Shown here in pieces: positions 43,560 to 58,000 of a stretch of 64,000 bases of DNA. Position 1 is the first letter of the stretch. Each line of letters opens with the position of its first letter. The notes below the pieces were generated by a model, which was given only the letters and a program-made list of their open reading frames with translations, was not told the origin of the DNA and ran no database searches. Origin of the DNA: Litoditis marina (Eukaryota; Nematoda; Chromadorea; Rhabditida; Rhabditidae); NCBI GenBank assembly GCA_964036275.1, contig CAXIWQ010000173.1, positions 95,915 to 159,914 on the forward strand, read 5' to 3'. Position numbers and translations under genes: made by a program.

Positions 43560-46500
43560 AGGCAAAGAGTCGATAACCGCGTTATATCGTATTTTGTGGC
43601 TGTGTGCCACAGAATAGATAGTTGTATTGGGTTTTTCTAGCTGGGAACAACATACTTGATAGCCATATAAACTTTTTTCTGTAGCTGCACGGCAAAGAGT
43701 CAATAACCGCGTTAATTTGTCTTTTGTGGCTGTGCGCCACAGAATATAAAGTCGTATTAGGTTTTTGTAGCTGGGAGCAACAGACTTGATAGCCGTATAA
43801 ACTTTTTTTCTGTAGCTGCAAGGCAAAGAGGTAATAACCGCGTTAATTTGTCTTTTGTGGCTGTGCGCCACAGAATATAAAGTCGTATTAGGTTTTTGTA
43901 GCTGGGAGCAACAGACTTGATAGCCGTATGAACTTTTTTCTGTAGCTGCAAGGCAAAGAGTCGATAACCGCGTTATATCGTATTTTGTGGCTGTGTGCCA
44001 CAGAATAGATAGTTGTATTGGGTTTTTCTAGCTGGGAGCAACATACTTGATAGCCATATAAACTTTTTTCTGTAGCTGCACGGCAAAGAGTCAATAACCG
44101 CGTTAATTTGTCTTTTGTGGCTGTGCGCCACAGAATAGATTGTCGTATCAGGTTTTTGTAGCTGGGAGCAACAGACTTGATAGCCGTATGAACTTTTTTC
44201 TGTAGCTGCAAGGCAAAGAGGTAATAACCGCGTTAATTTGTCTTTTGTGGCTGTGCTCCACAGGATATAAAGTCGTATTAGGTTTTTGTAGCCATGAGCA
44301 ACAGACTTGATAGCCGTATAAACTTTTTTCTGTAGCTGCAAGGCAAAGAGTCGATAACCGCGTTGTATCGTATTTTGTGGCTGTGTGCCACAGAATAGAT
44401 AGTTGTATTGGGTTTTTTTAGCTGGGAGCAACATACTTGATAGCCATATGAACTTTTTTCTGTAGCTGCACGGCAAAGAGTCAATAACCGCGTTAATTTG
44501 TCTTTTGTGGCTGTGCGCCACAGAATATAAAGTCGTATTAGGTTTTTGTAGCTGGGAGCAACAGACTTGATATCCGTATAAACTTTTTTTCTGTAGCTGC
44601 AAGGCAAAGAGGTAATAACCGCGTTAATTTGTCTTTTGTGGCTGTGCGCCACAGAATATAAAGTCGTATTAGGTTTTTGTAGCTGGGAGCAACAGATTTG
44701 ATAGCCGTATGAAATGTTCTCTGTAACTGCAAGGCAAAGAGTCAATAACCGCGTTAATTTGTATTTTGTGGCTGTGCGCCACAGAATATAAAGTCGTATT
44801 ATGTTTTTGTAGTTGGAAGCAACAGACTTGATAGCCGTATGATTTTTTTTTGTAGCTGCAAGTCAAAATGTCAATAACCGCGTTAATTCGTCTTTGTGGC
44901 TGTGCGCCACAGAATAGATTGTCGTATCAGGTTTTTGTAGCTGGGAGCAACAGACTTGATAGCCGTATGAACTTTTTTCTGTAGCTGCAAGGCAAATAGG
45001 TAATAACCGCGTTAATTTGTCTTTTGTGGCTGTGCGCCACAGGATATAAAGTCGTATTAGGTTTTTGTAGCCATGAGCAACAGACTTGATAGCCGTATAA
45101 ACTTTTTTCTGTAGCTGCAAGGCAAAGAGTCGATAACCGCGTTATATCGTATTTTGTGGCTGTGTGCCACAGAATAGATAGTTGTATTGGGTTTTTCTAG
45201 CTGGGAACAACATACTTGATAGCCATATAAACTTTTTTCTGTAGCTGCACGGCAAAGAGTCAATAACCGCGTTAATTTGTCTTTTGTGGCTGTGCGCCAC
45301 AGAATATAAAGTCGTATTAGGTTTTTTGTAGCTGGGAGCAACAGACTTGATAGCCGTATAAACTTTTTTTCTGTAGCTGCAAGGCAAAAAGGTAATAACC
45401 GCGTTAATTTGTCTTTTGTGGCTGTGCGCCACAGAATATAAAGTCGTATTAGGTTTTTGTAGCTGGGAGCAACAGATTTGATAGCCGTATGAAATGTTCT
45501 CTGTAACTGCAAGGCAAAGAGTCAATAACCGCGTTAATTTGTATTTTGTGGCTGTGCGCCACAGAATATAAAGTCGTATTATGTTTTTGTAGTTGGAAGC
45601 AACAGACTTGATAGCCGTATGATTTGTTTTTGTGGCTGCAAGTCAAAATGTCAATAACCGCGTTAATTCGTCTTTGTGGCTGTGCGCCACAGAATAGATT
45701 GTCGTATTAGGTTTTTGTAGCTGGGAGCAACAGATTTGATAGCCGTATGAAATGTTCTCTTTAACTGCGAGGCAAAGAGTCAATAACCGCGTTAATTCGT
45801 CTTTTGTGGCTGTGCGCCACAGAATATATAGTCGTATTATGTTTTTGTAGCTGGGAGCAACAGACTTGATAGCCGTATGAACTTTTTTCTGTAGCTGCAA
45901 GGCAAAGAGGTAATAACCGCGTTAATTTGTCTTTTGTGGCTGTGCGCCACAGAATAGATTGTCGTATCAGGTTTTTGTAGCTGGGAGCAACAGACTTGAT
46001 AGCCGTATGAACTTTTTTCTGTAGCTGCAAGGCAAAGAGGTAATAACCGCGTTAATTTGTCTTTTGTGGCTGTGCGCCACAGGATATAAAGTCGTATTAG
46101 GTTTTTGTAGCCATGAGCAACAGACTTGATAGCCGTATAAACTTTTTTCTGTAGCTGCAAGGCAAAGAGTCGATAACCGCGTTATATCGTATTTTGTGGC
46201 TGTGTGCCACAGAATAGATAGTTGTATTGGGTTTTTCTAGCTGGGAACAACATACTTGATAGCCATATAAACTTTTTTCTGTAGCTGCACGGCAAAGAGT
46301 CAATAACCGCGTTAATTTGTCTTTTGTGGCTGTGCGCCACAGAATATAAAGTCGTATTAGGTTTTTGTAGCTGGGAGCAACAGACTTGATAGCCGTATAA
46401 ACTTTTTTTCTGTAGCTGCAAGGCAAAGAGGTAATAACCGCGTTAATTTGTCTTTTGTGGCTGTGCGCCACAGAATATAAAGTCGTATTAGGTTTTTGTA

Positions 46501-48760
46501 GCTGGGAGCAACAGACTTGATAGCCGTATGAACTTTTTTCTGTAGCTGCAAGGCAAAGAGTCGATAACCGCGTTATATCGTATTTTGTGGCTGTGTGCCA
46601 CAGAATAGATAGTTGTATTGGGTTTTTCTAGCTGGGAGCAACATACTTGATAGCCATATAAACTTTTTTCTGTAGCTGCACGGCAAAGAGTCAATAACCG
46701 CGTTAATTTGTCTTTTGTGGCTGTGCGCCACAGAATAGATTGTCGTATCAGGTTTTTGTAGCTGGGAGCAACAGACTTGATAGCCGTATGAACTTTTTTC
46801 TGTAGCTGCAAGGCAAAGAGGTAATAACCGCGTTAATTTGTCTTTTGTGGCTGTGCTCCACAGGATATAAAGTCGTATTAGGTTTTTGTAGCCATGAGCA
46901 ACAGACTTGATAGCCGTATAAACTTTTTTCTGTAGCTGCAAGGCAAAGAGTCGATAACCGCGTTGTATCGTATTTTGTGGCTGTGTGCCACAGAATAGAT
47001 AGTTGTATTGGGTTTTTTTAGCTGGGAGCAACATACTTGATAGCCATATGAACTTTTTTCTGTAGCTGCACGGCAAAGAGTCAATAACCGCGTTAATTTG
47101 TCTTTTGTGGCTGTGCGCCACAGAATATAAAGTCGTATTAGGTTTTTGTAGCTGGGAGCAACAGACTTGATAGCCGTATAAACTTTTTTTCTGTAGCTGC
47201 AAGGCAAAGAGGTAATAACCGCGTTAATTTGTCTTTTGTGGCTGTGCGCCACAGAATATAAAGTCGTATTAGGTTTTTGTAGCTGGGAGCAACAGATTTG
47301 ATAGCCGTATGAAATGTTCTCTGTAACTGCAAGGCAAAGAGTCAATAACCGCGTTAATTTGTATTTTGTGGCTGTGCGCCACAGAATATAAAGTCGTATT
47401 ATGTTTTTGTAGTTGGAAGCAACAGACTTGATAGCCGTATGATTTTTTTTTGTAGCTGCAAGTCAAAATGTCAATAACCGCGTTAATTCGTCTTTGTGGC
47501 TGTGCGCCACAGAATAGATTGTCGTATCAGGTTTTTGTAGCTGGGAGCAACAGACTTGATAGCCGTATGAACTTTTTTCTGTAGCTGCAAGGCAAAGAGG
47601 TAATAACCGCGTTAATTTGTCTTTTGTGGCTGTGCGCCACAGGATATAAAGTCGTATTAGGTTTTTGTAGCCATGAGCAACAGACTTGATAGCCGTATAA
47701 ACTTTTTTCTGTAGCTGCAAGGCAAAGAGTCGATAACCGCGTTATATCGTATTTTGTGGCTGTGTGCCACAGAATAGATAGTTGTATTGGGTTTTTCTAG
47801 CTGGGAACAACATACTTGATAGCCATATAAACTTTTTTCTGTAGCTGCACGGCAAAGAGTCAATAACCGCGTTAATTTGTCTTTTGTGGCTGTGCGCCAC
47901 AGAATATAAAGTCGTATTAGGTTTTTTGTAGCTGGGAGCAACAGACTTGATAGCCGTATAAACTTTTTTTCTGTAGCTGCAAGGCAAAAAGGTAATAACC
48001 GCGTTAATTTGTCTTTTGTGGCTGTGCGCCACAGAATATAAAGTCGTATTAGGTTTTTGTAGCTGGGAGCAACAGATTTGATAGCCGTATGAAATGTTCT
48101 CTGTAACTGCAAGGCAAAGAGTCAATAACCGCGTTAATTTGTATTTTGTGGCTGTGCGCCACAGAATATAAAGTCGTATTATGTTTTTGTAGTTGGAAGC
48201 AACAGACTTGATAGCCGTATGATTTGTTTTTGTGGCTGCAAGTCAAAATGTCAATAACCGCGTTAATTCGTCTTTGTGGCTGTGCGCCACAGAATAGATT
48301 GTCGTATTAGGTTTTTGTAGCTGGGAGCAACAGATTTGATAGCCGTATGAAATGTTCTCTTTAACTGCGAGGCAAAGAGTCAATAACCGCGTTAATTCGT
48401 CTTTTGTGGCTGTGCGCCACAGAATATATAGTCGTATTATGTTTTTGTAGCTGGGAGCAACAGACTTGATAGCCGTATGAACTTTTTTCTGTAGCTGCAA
48501 GGCAAAGAGGTAATAACCGCGTTAATTTGTCTTTTGTGGCTGTGCGCCACAGAATAGATTGTCGTATCAGGTTTTTGTAGCTGGGAGCAACAGACTTGAT
48601 AGCCGTATGAACTTTTTTCTGTAGCTGCAAGGCAAAGAGGTAATAACCGCGTTAATTTGTCTTTTGTGGCTGTGCGCCACAGGATATAAAGTCGTATTAG
48701 GTTTTTGTAGCCATGAGCAACAGACTTGATAGCCGTATAAACTTTTTTCTGTAGCTGCAA
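43560..48760. repeat. Higher-order repeat, 20 monomers (2.6 kb), tandem duplication
   Basis: Segment about 43560-46160 recurs at 46160-48760 with an offset of exactly 2600 bp across the whole length. Private variants occur in both copies, including GCTGTGCTCCACAGG, CGCGTTGTATCG, the GTTTTTTGTAGC run and GTTCTCTTTAACTG. Only a few single-base differences were noticed, for example GATATCCG near 44570 against GATAGCCG. This is the cleanest recent duplication in the window. Confidence 0.85.
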
Positions 48761-49088
48761 GGCAAAGAGTCGATAACCGCGTTATATCGTATTTTGTGGC
48801 TGTGTGCCACAGAATAGATAGTTGTATTGGGTTTTTCTAGCTGGGAACAACATACTTGATAGCCATATAAACTTTTTTTCTGTAGCTGCACGGCAAAGAG
48901 TCAATAACCGCGTTAATTTGTCTTTTGTGGCTGTGCGCCACAGAATATAAAGTCGTATTAGGTTTTTGTAGCTGGGAGCAACAGACTTGATAGCCGTATA
49001 AACTTTTTTTCTGTAGCTGCAAGGCAAAGAGGTAATAACCGCGTTAATTTGTCTTTTGTGGCTGTGCGCCACAGAATATAAAGTCGTA

Positions 49089-52000
49089 TTAGGTTTTTGT
49101 AGCTGGGAGCAACAGACTTGATAGCCGTATGAACTTTTTTCTGTAGCTGCAAGGCAAAGAGTCGATAACCGCGTTATATCGTATTTTGTGGCTGTGTGCC
49201 ACAGAATAGATAGTTGTATTGGGTTTTTCTAGCTGGGAGCAACATACTTGATAGCCATATAAACTTTTTTCTGTAGCTGCACGGCAAAGAGTCAATAACC
49301 GCGTTAATTTGTCTTTTGTGGCTGTGCGCCACAGAATATAAAGTCGTATTAGGTTTTTGTAGCTGGGAGCAACAGACTTGATAGCCGTATAAACTTTTTT
49401 TCTGTAGCTGCAAGGCAAAGAGGTAATAACCGCGTTAATTTGTCTTTTGTGGCTGTGCGCCACAGAATATAAAGTCGTATTAGGTTTTTGTAGCTGGGAG
49501 CAACAGATTTGATAGCCGTATGAAATGTTCTCTGTAACTGCAAGGCAAAGAGTCAATAACCGCGTTAATTTGTATTTTGTGGCTGTGCGCCACAGAATAT
49601 AAAGTCGTATTATGTTTTTGTAGTTGGAAGCAACAGACTTGATAGCCGTATGATTTTTTTTGTAGCTGCAAGTCAAAATGTCAATAACCGCGTTAATTCG
49701 TCTTTGTGGCTGTGCGCCACAGAATAGATTGTCGTATCAGGTTTTTGTAGCTGGGAGCAACAGACTTGATAGCCGTATGAACTTTTTTCTGTAGCTGCAA
49801 GGCAAAGAGGTAATAACCACGTTAATTTGTCTTTTGTGGCTGTGCGCCACAGGATATAAAGTCGTATTAGGTTTTTGTAGCCATGAGCAACAGACTTGAT
49901 AACCGTATAAACTTTTTTCTGTAGCTGCAAGGCAAAGAGTCGATAACCGCGTTATATCGTATTTTGTGGCTGTGTGCCACAGAATAGATAGTTGTATTGG
50001 GTTTTTCTAGCTGGGAACAACATACTTGATAGCCATATAAACTTTTTTCTGTAGCTGCACGCCAAAGAGTCAATAACCGCGTTAATTTGTCTTTTGTGGC
50101 TGTGCGCCACAGAATATAAAGTCGTATTAGGTTTTTGTAGCTGGGAGCAACAGACTTGATAGCCGTATAAACTTTTTTTCTGTAGCTGCAAGGCAAAGAG
50201 GTAATAACCGCGTTAATTTGTCTTTTGTGGCTGTGCGCCACAGAATATAAAGTCGTATTAGGTTTTTGTAGCTGGGAGCAACAGATTTGATAGCCGTATG
50301 AAATGTTCTCTGTAACTGCAAGGCAAAGAGTCAATAACCGCGTTAATTTGTATTTTGTGGCTGTGCGCCACAGAATATAAAGTCGTATTATGTTTTTGTA
50401 GTTGGAAGCAACAGACTTGATAGCCGTATGATTTGTTTTTGTGGCTGCAAGTCAAAATGTCAATAACCGCGTTAATTCGTCTTTGTGGCTGTGCGCCACA
50501 GAATAGATTGTCGTATTAGGTTTTTGTAGCTGGGAGCAACAGATTTGATAGCCGTATGAAATGTTCTCTGTAACTGCGAGGCAAAGAGTCAATAACCGTG
50601 TTAATTCGTCTTTTGTGGCTGTGCGCCACAGAATATATAGTCGTATTAGGTTTTTGTAGCTGGGAGCAACAGACTTGATAGCCGTATGAACTTTTCTCGG
50701 TAGCTGCAAGCCAACAAGTCGATAACCGCGATAATTTGTATTTTGTGGCTGTGCGCCACAGAATAGATTGTCGTATTAGGTTTTTGTAGCTGGGAGCAAC
50801 AGATTTGATAGCCGTATGAACTTTTTTCTGTAGCTGCAAGGCAAAGAGGTAATAACCGCGTTAATTTGTCTTTTGTGGCTGTGCGCCACAGGATATAAAG
50901 TCGTATTAGGTTTTTGTAGCCATGAGCAACAGACTTGATAGCCGTATAAACTTTTTTCTGTAGCTGCAAGGCAAAGAGTCGATAACCGCGTTATATCGTA
51001 TTTTGTGGCTGTGTGCCACAGAATAGATAGTTGTATTGGGTTTTTCTAGCTGGGAGCAACATACTTGATAGCCATATAAACTTTTTTCTGTAGCTGCACG
51101 GCAAAGAGTCAATAACCGCGTTAATTTGTCTTTTGTGGCTGTGCGCCACAGAATATAAAGTCGTATTAGGTTTTTGTAGCTGGGAGCAACAGACTTGATA
51201 GCCGTATAAACTTTTTTTCTGTAGCTGCAAGGCAAAGAGGTAATAACCGCGTTAATTTGTCTTTTGTGGCTGTGCGCCACAGAATATAAAGTCGTATTAG
51301 GTTTTTGTAGCTGGGAGCAACAGACTTGATAGCCGTATGAACTTTTTTCTGTAGCTGCAAGGCAAAGAGTCGATAACCGCGTTATATCGTATTTTGTGGC
51401 TGTGTGCCACAGAATAGATAGTTGTATTGGGTTTTTCTAGCTGGGAGCAACATACTTGATAGCCATATAAACTTTTTTCTGTAGCTGCACGGCAAAGAGT
51501 CAATAACCGCGTTAATTTGTCTTTTGTGGCTGTGCACCACAGGATATAAAGTCGTATTAGGTTTTTGTAGCCATGAGCAACAGACTTGATAGCCGTATAA
51601 ACTTTTTTCTGTAGCTGCAAGGCAAAGAGTCGATAACCGCGTTATATCGTATTTTGTGGCTGTGTGCCACAGAATAGATAGTTGTATTGGGTTTTTCTAG
51701 CTGGGAACAACATACTTGATAGCCATATAAACTTTTTTCTGTAGCTGCACGGCAAAGAGTCAATAACCGCGTTAATTTGTCTTTTGTGGCTGTGCGCCAC
51801 AGAATATAAAGTCGTATTAGGTTTTTGTAGCTGGGAGCAACAGACTTGATAGCCGTATAAACTTTTTTTCTGTAGCTGCAAGGCAAAGAGGTAATAACCG
51901 CGTTAATTTGTCTTTTGTGGCTGTGCGCCACAGGATATGAAGTCGTATTAGGTTTTTGTAGCCATGAGCAACAGACTTGATAGCCGTATAAACTTTTTTC

Positions 52001-55000
52001 TGTAGCTGCAAGGCAAAGAGTCGATAACCGCGTTATATCGTATTTTGTGGCTGTGTGCCACAGAATAGATAGTTGTATTGGGTTTTTCTAGCTGGGAACA
52101 ACATACTTGATAGCCATATAAACTTTTTTCTGTAGCTGCACGGCAAAGAGTCAATAACCGCGTTAATTTGTCTTTTGTGGCTGTGCGCCACAGAATATAA
52201 AGTCGTATTAGGTTTTTGTAGCTGGGAGCAACAGACTTGATAGCCGTATAAACTTTTTTTCTGTAGCTGCAAGGCAAAGAGGTAATAACCGCGTTAATTT
52301 GTCTTTTGTGGCTGTGCGCCACAGAATATAAAGTCGTATTAGGTTTTTGTAGCTGGGAGCAACAGACTTGATAGCCGTATGAACTTTTTTCTGTAGCTGC
52401 AAGGCAAAGAGTCGATAACCGCGTTATATCGTATTTTGTGGCTGTGTGCCACAGAATAGATAGTTGTATTGGGTTTTTCTAGCTGGGAGCAACATACTTG
52501 ATAGCCATATAAACTTTTTTCTGTAGCTGCACGGCAAAGAGTCAATAACCGCGTTAATTTGTCTTTTGTGGCTGTGCACCACAGGATATAAAGTCGTATT
52601 AGGTTTTTGTAGCCATGAGCAACAGACTTGATAGCCGTATAAACTTTTTTCTGTAGCTGCAAGGCAAAGAGTCGATAACCGCGTTATATCGTATTTTGTG
52701 GCTGTGTGCCACAGAATAGATAGTTGTATTGGGTTTTTCTAGCTGGGAACAACATACTTGATAGCCATATAAACTTTTTTCTGTAGCTGCACGGCAAAGA
52801 GTCAATAACCGCGTTAATTTGTCTTTTGTGGCTGTGCGCCACAGAATATAAAGTCGTATTAGGTTTTTGTAGCTGGGAGCAACAGACTTGATAGCCGTAT
52901 AAACTTTTTTTCTGTAGCTGCAAGGCAAAGAGGTAATAACCGCGTTAATTTGTCTTTTGTGGCTGTGCGCCACAGGATATGAAGTCGTATTAGGTTTTTG
53001 TAGCCATGAGCAACAGACTTGATAGCCGTATAAACTTTTTTCTGTAGCTGCAAGGCAAAGAGTCGATAACCGCGTTATATCGTATTTTGTGGCTGTGTGC
53101 CACAGAATAGATAGTTGTATTGGGTTTTTCTAGCTGGGAACAACATACTTGATAGCCATATAAACTTTTTTCTGTAGCTGCACGGCAAAGAGTCAATAAC
53201 CGCGTTAATTTGTCTTTTGTGGCTGTGCGCCACAGAATATAAAGTCGTATTAGGTTTTTTGTAGCTGGGAGCAACAGACTTGATAGCCGTATAAACTTTT
53301 TTTCTGTAGCTGCAAGGCAAAAAGGTAATAACCGCGTTAATTTGTCTTTTGTGGCTGTGCGCCACAGAATATAAAGTCGTATTAGGTTTTTGTAGCTGGG
53401 AGCAACAGATTTGATAGCCGTATGAAATGTTCTCTGTAACTGCAAGGCAAAGAGTCAATAACCGCGTTAATTTGTATTTTGTGGCTGTGCGCCACAGAAT
53501 ATAAAGTCGTATTATGTTTTTGTAGTTGGAAGCAACAGACTTGATAGCCGTATGATTTGTTTTTGTGGCTGCAAGTCAAAATGTCAATAACCGCGTTAAT
53601 TCGTCTTTGTGGCTGTGCGCCACAGAATAGATTGTCGTATTAGGTTTTTGTAGCTGGGAGCAACAGATTTGATAGCCGTATGAAATGTTCTCTGTAACTG
53701 CGAGGCAAAGAGTCAATAACCGCGTTAATTCGTCGTTTGTGGCTGTGCGCCACAGAATATATAGTCGTATTATGTTTTTGTAGCTGGGAGCAACAGACTT
53801 GATAGCCGTATGAACTTTTTTCTGTAGCTGCAAGGCAAAGAGGTAATAACCGCGTTAATTTGTCTTTTGTGGCTGTGCGCCACAGAATAGATTGTCGTAT
53901 CAGGTTTTTGTAGCTGGGAGCAACAGACTTGATAGCCGTATGAACTTTTTTCTGTAGCTGCAAGGCAAAGAGGTAATAACCGCGTTAATTTGTCTTTTGT
54001 GGCTGTGCGCCACAGGATATAAAGTCGTATTAGGTTTTTGTAGCCATGAGCAACAGACTTGATAGCCGTATAAACTTTTTTCTGTAGCTGCAAGGCAAAG
54101 AGTCGATAACCGCGTTATATCGTATTTTGTGGCTGTGTGCCACAGAATAGATAGTTGTATTGGGTTTTTCTAGCTGGGAACAACATACTTGATAGCCATA
54201 TAAACTTTTTTCTGTAGCTGCAAGGCAAAGAGGTAATAACCGCGTTAATTTGTCTTTTGTGGCTGTGCGCCACAGAATAGATTGTCGTATCAGGTTTTTG
54301 TAGCTGGGAGCAACAGACTTGATAGCCGTATGAACTTTTTTCTGTAGCTGCAAGGCAAAGAGGTAATAACCGCGTTAATTTGTCTTTTGTGGCTGTGCGC
54401 CACAGGATATAAAGTCGTATTAGGTTTTTGTAGCCATGAGCAACAGACTTGATAGCCGTATAAACTTTTTTCTGTAGCTGCAAGGCAAAGAGTCGATAAC
54501 CGCGTTATATCGTATTTTGTGGCTGTGTGCCACAGAATAGATAGTTGTATTGGGTTTTTCTAGCTGGGAACAACATACTTGATAGCCATATAAACTTTTT
54601 TCTGTAGCTGCACGGCAAAGAGTCAATAACCGCGTTAATTTGTCTTTTGTGGCTGTGCGCCACAGAATATAAAGTCGTATTAGGTTTTTGTAGCTGGGAG
54701 CAACAGACTTGATAGCCGTATAAACTTTTTTTCTGTAGCTGCAAGGCAAAGAGGTAATAACCGCGTTAATTTGTCTTTTGTGGCTGTGCGCCACAGAATA
54801 TAAAGTCGTATTAGGTTTTTGTAGCTGGGAGCAACAGACTTGATAGCCGTATGAACTTTTTTCTGTAGCTGCAAGGCAAAGAGTCGATAACCGCGTTATA
54901 TCGTATTTTGTGGCTGTGTGCCACAGAATAGATAGTTGTATTGGGTTTTTCTAGCTGGGAGCAACATACTTGATAGCCATATAAACTTTTTTCTGTAGCT

Positions 55001-58000
55001 GCACGGCAAAGAGTCAATAACCGCGTTAATTTGTCTGTTGTGGCTGTGCGCCACAGAATAGATTGTCGTATCAGGTTTTTGTAGCTGGGAGCAACAGACT
55101 TGATAGCCGTATGAACTTTTTTCTGTAGCTGCAAGGCAAAGAGGTAATAACCGCGTTAATTTGTCTTTTGTGGCTGTGCTCCACAGGATATAAAGTCGTA
55201 TTAGGTTTTTGTAGCCATGAGCAACAGACTTGATAGCCGTATAAACTTTTTTCTGTAGCTGCAAGGCAAAGAGCCGATAACCGCGTTGTATCGTATTTTG
55301 TGGCTGTGTGCCACAGAATAGATAGTTGTATTGGGTTTTTCTAGCTGGGAGCAACATACTTGATAGCCATATAAACTTTTTTCTGTAGCTGCACGGCAAA
55401 GAGTCAATAACCGCGTTAATTTGTCTTTTGTGGCTGTGCGCCACAGAATATAAAGTCGTATTAGGTTTTTGTAGCTGGGAGCAACAGACTTGATAGCCGT
55501 ATAAACTTTTTTTCTGTAGCTGCAAGGCAAAGAGGTAATAACCGCGTTAATTTGTCTTTTGTGGCTGTGCGCCACAGAATATAAAGTCGTATTAGGTTTT
55601 TGTAGCTGGGAGCAACAGATTTGATAGCCGTATGAAATGTTCTCTGTAACTGCAAGGCAAAGAGTCAATAACCGCGTTAATTTGTATTTTGTGGCTGTGC
55701 GCCACAGAATATAAAGTCGTATTATGTTTTTGTAGTTGGAAGCAACAGACTTGATAGCCGTATGATTTTTTTTGTAGCTGCAAGTCAAAATGTCAATAAC
55801 CGCGTTAATTCGTCTTTGTGGCTGTGCGCCACAGAATAGATTGTCGTATCAGGTTTTTGTAGCTGGGAGCAACAGACTTGATAGCCGTATGAACTTTTTT
55901 CTGTAGCTGCAAGGCAAAGAGGTAATAACCACGTTAATTTGTCTTTTGTGGCTGTGCGCCACAGGATATAAAGTCGTATTAGGTTTTTGTAGCCATGAGC
56001 AACAGACTTGATAGCCGTATAAACTTTTTTCTGTAGCTGCAAGGCAAAGAGTCGATAACCGCGTTATATCGTATTTTGTGGCTGTGTGCCACAGAATAGA
56101 TAGTTGTATTGGGTTTTTCTAGCTGGGAACAACATACTTGATAGCCATATAAACTTTTTTCTGTAGCTGCACGCCAAAGAGTCAATAACCGCGTTAATTT
56201 GTCTTTTGTGGCTGTGCGCCACAGAATATAAAGTCGTATTAGGTTTTTGTAGCTGGGAGCAACAGACTTGATAGCCGTATAAACTTTTTTTCTGTAGCTG
56301 CAAGGCAAAGAGGTAATAACCGCGTTAATTTGTCTTTTGTGGCTGTGCGCCACAGAATATAAAGTCGTATTAGGTTTTTGTAGCTGGGAGCAACAGATTT
56401 GATAGCCGTATGAAATGTTCTCTGTAACTGCAAGGCAAAGAGTCAATAACCGCGTTAATTTGTATTTTGTGGCTGTGCGCCACAGAATATAAAGTCGTAT
56501 TATGTTTTTGTAGTTGGAAGCAACAGACTTGATAGCCGTATGATTTGTTTTTGTGGCTGCAAGTCAAAATGTCAATAACCGCGTTAATTTGTCTTTGTGG
56601 CTGTGCGCCACAGAATAGATTGTCGTATTAGGTTTTTGTAGCTGGGAGCAACAGATTTGATAGCCGTATGAAATGTTCTCTGTAACTGCGAGGCAAAGAG
56701 TCAATAACCGCGTTAATTCGTCTTTTGTGGCTGTGCGCCACAGAATATATAGTCGTATTAGGTTTTTGTAGCTGGGAGCAACAGACTTGATATCCGTATG
56801 AACTTTTCTCGGTAGCTGCAAGCCAACAAGTCGATAACCGCGATAATTTGTATTTTGTGGCTGTGCGCCACAGAATAGATTGTCGTATTAGGTTTTTGTA
56901 GCTGGGAGCAACAGATTTGATAGCCGTATGAACTTTTTTCTGTAGCTGCAAGGCAAAGAGGTAATAACCGCGTTAATTTGTCTTTTGTGGCTGTGCGCCA
57001 CAGGATATAAAGTCGTATTAGGTTTTTGTAGCCATGAGCAACAGACTTGATAGCCGTATAAACTTTTTTCTGTAGCTGCAAGGCAAAGAGTCGATAACCG
57101 CGTTATATCGTATTTTGTGGCTGCGTGCCACAGAATAGATAGTTGTATTGGGTTTTTCTAGCTGGGAGCAACATACTTGATAGCCATATAAACTTTTTTC
57201 TGTAGCTGCACGGCAAAGAGTCAATAACCGCGTTAATTTGTCTTTTGTGGCTGTGCGCCACAGAATATAAAGTCGTATTAGGTTTTTGTAGCTGGGAGCA
57301 ACAGACTTGATAGCCGTATAAACTTTTTTTCTGTAGCTGCAAGGCAAAGAGGTAATAACCGCGTTAATTTGTCTTTTGTGGCTGTGCGCCACAGAATATA
57401 AAGTCGTATTAGGTTTTTGTAGCTGGGAGCAACAGACTTGATAGCCGTATGAACTTTTTTCTGTAGCTGCAAGGCAAAGAGTCGATAACCGCGTTATATC
57501 GTATTTTGTGGCTGTGTGCCACAGAATGGATAGTTGTATTGGGTTTTTCTAGCTGGGAGCAACATACTTGATAGCCATATAAACTTTTTTCTGTAGCTGC
57601 ACGGCAAAGAGTCAATAACCGCGTTAATTTGTCTTTTGTGGCTGTGCGCCACAGGATATAAAGTCGTATTAGGTTTTTGTAGCCATGAGCAACAGACTTG
57701 ATAGCCGTATAAACTTTTTTCTGTAGCTGCAAGGCAAAGAGTCGATAACCGCGTTATATCGTATTTTGTGGCTGTGTGCCACAGAATAGATAGTTGTATT
57801 GGGTTTTTCTAGCTGGGAACAACATACTTGATAGCCATATAAACTTTTTTCTGTAGCTGCACGGCAAAGAGTCAATAACCGCGTTAATTTGTCTTTTGTG
57901 GCTGTGCGCCACAGAATATAAAGTCGTATTAGGTTTTTGTAGTTGGAAGCAACAGACTTGATAGCCGTATGATTTTTTTTGTAGCTGCAAGTCAAAATGT

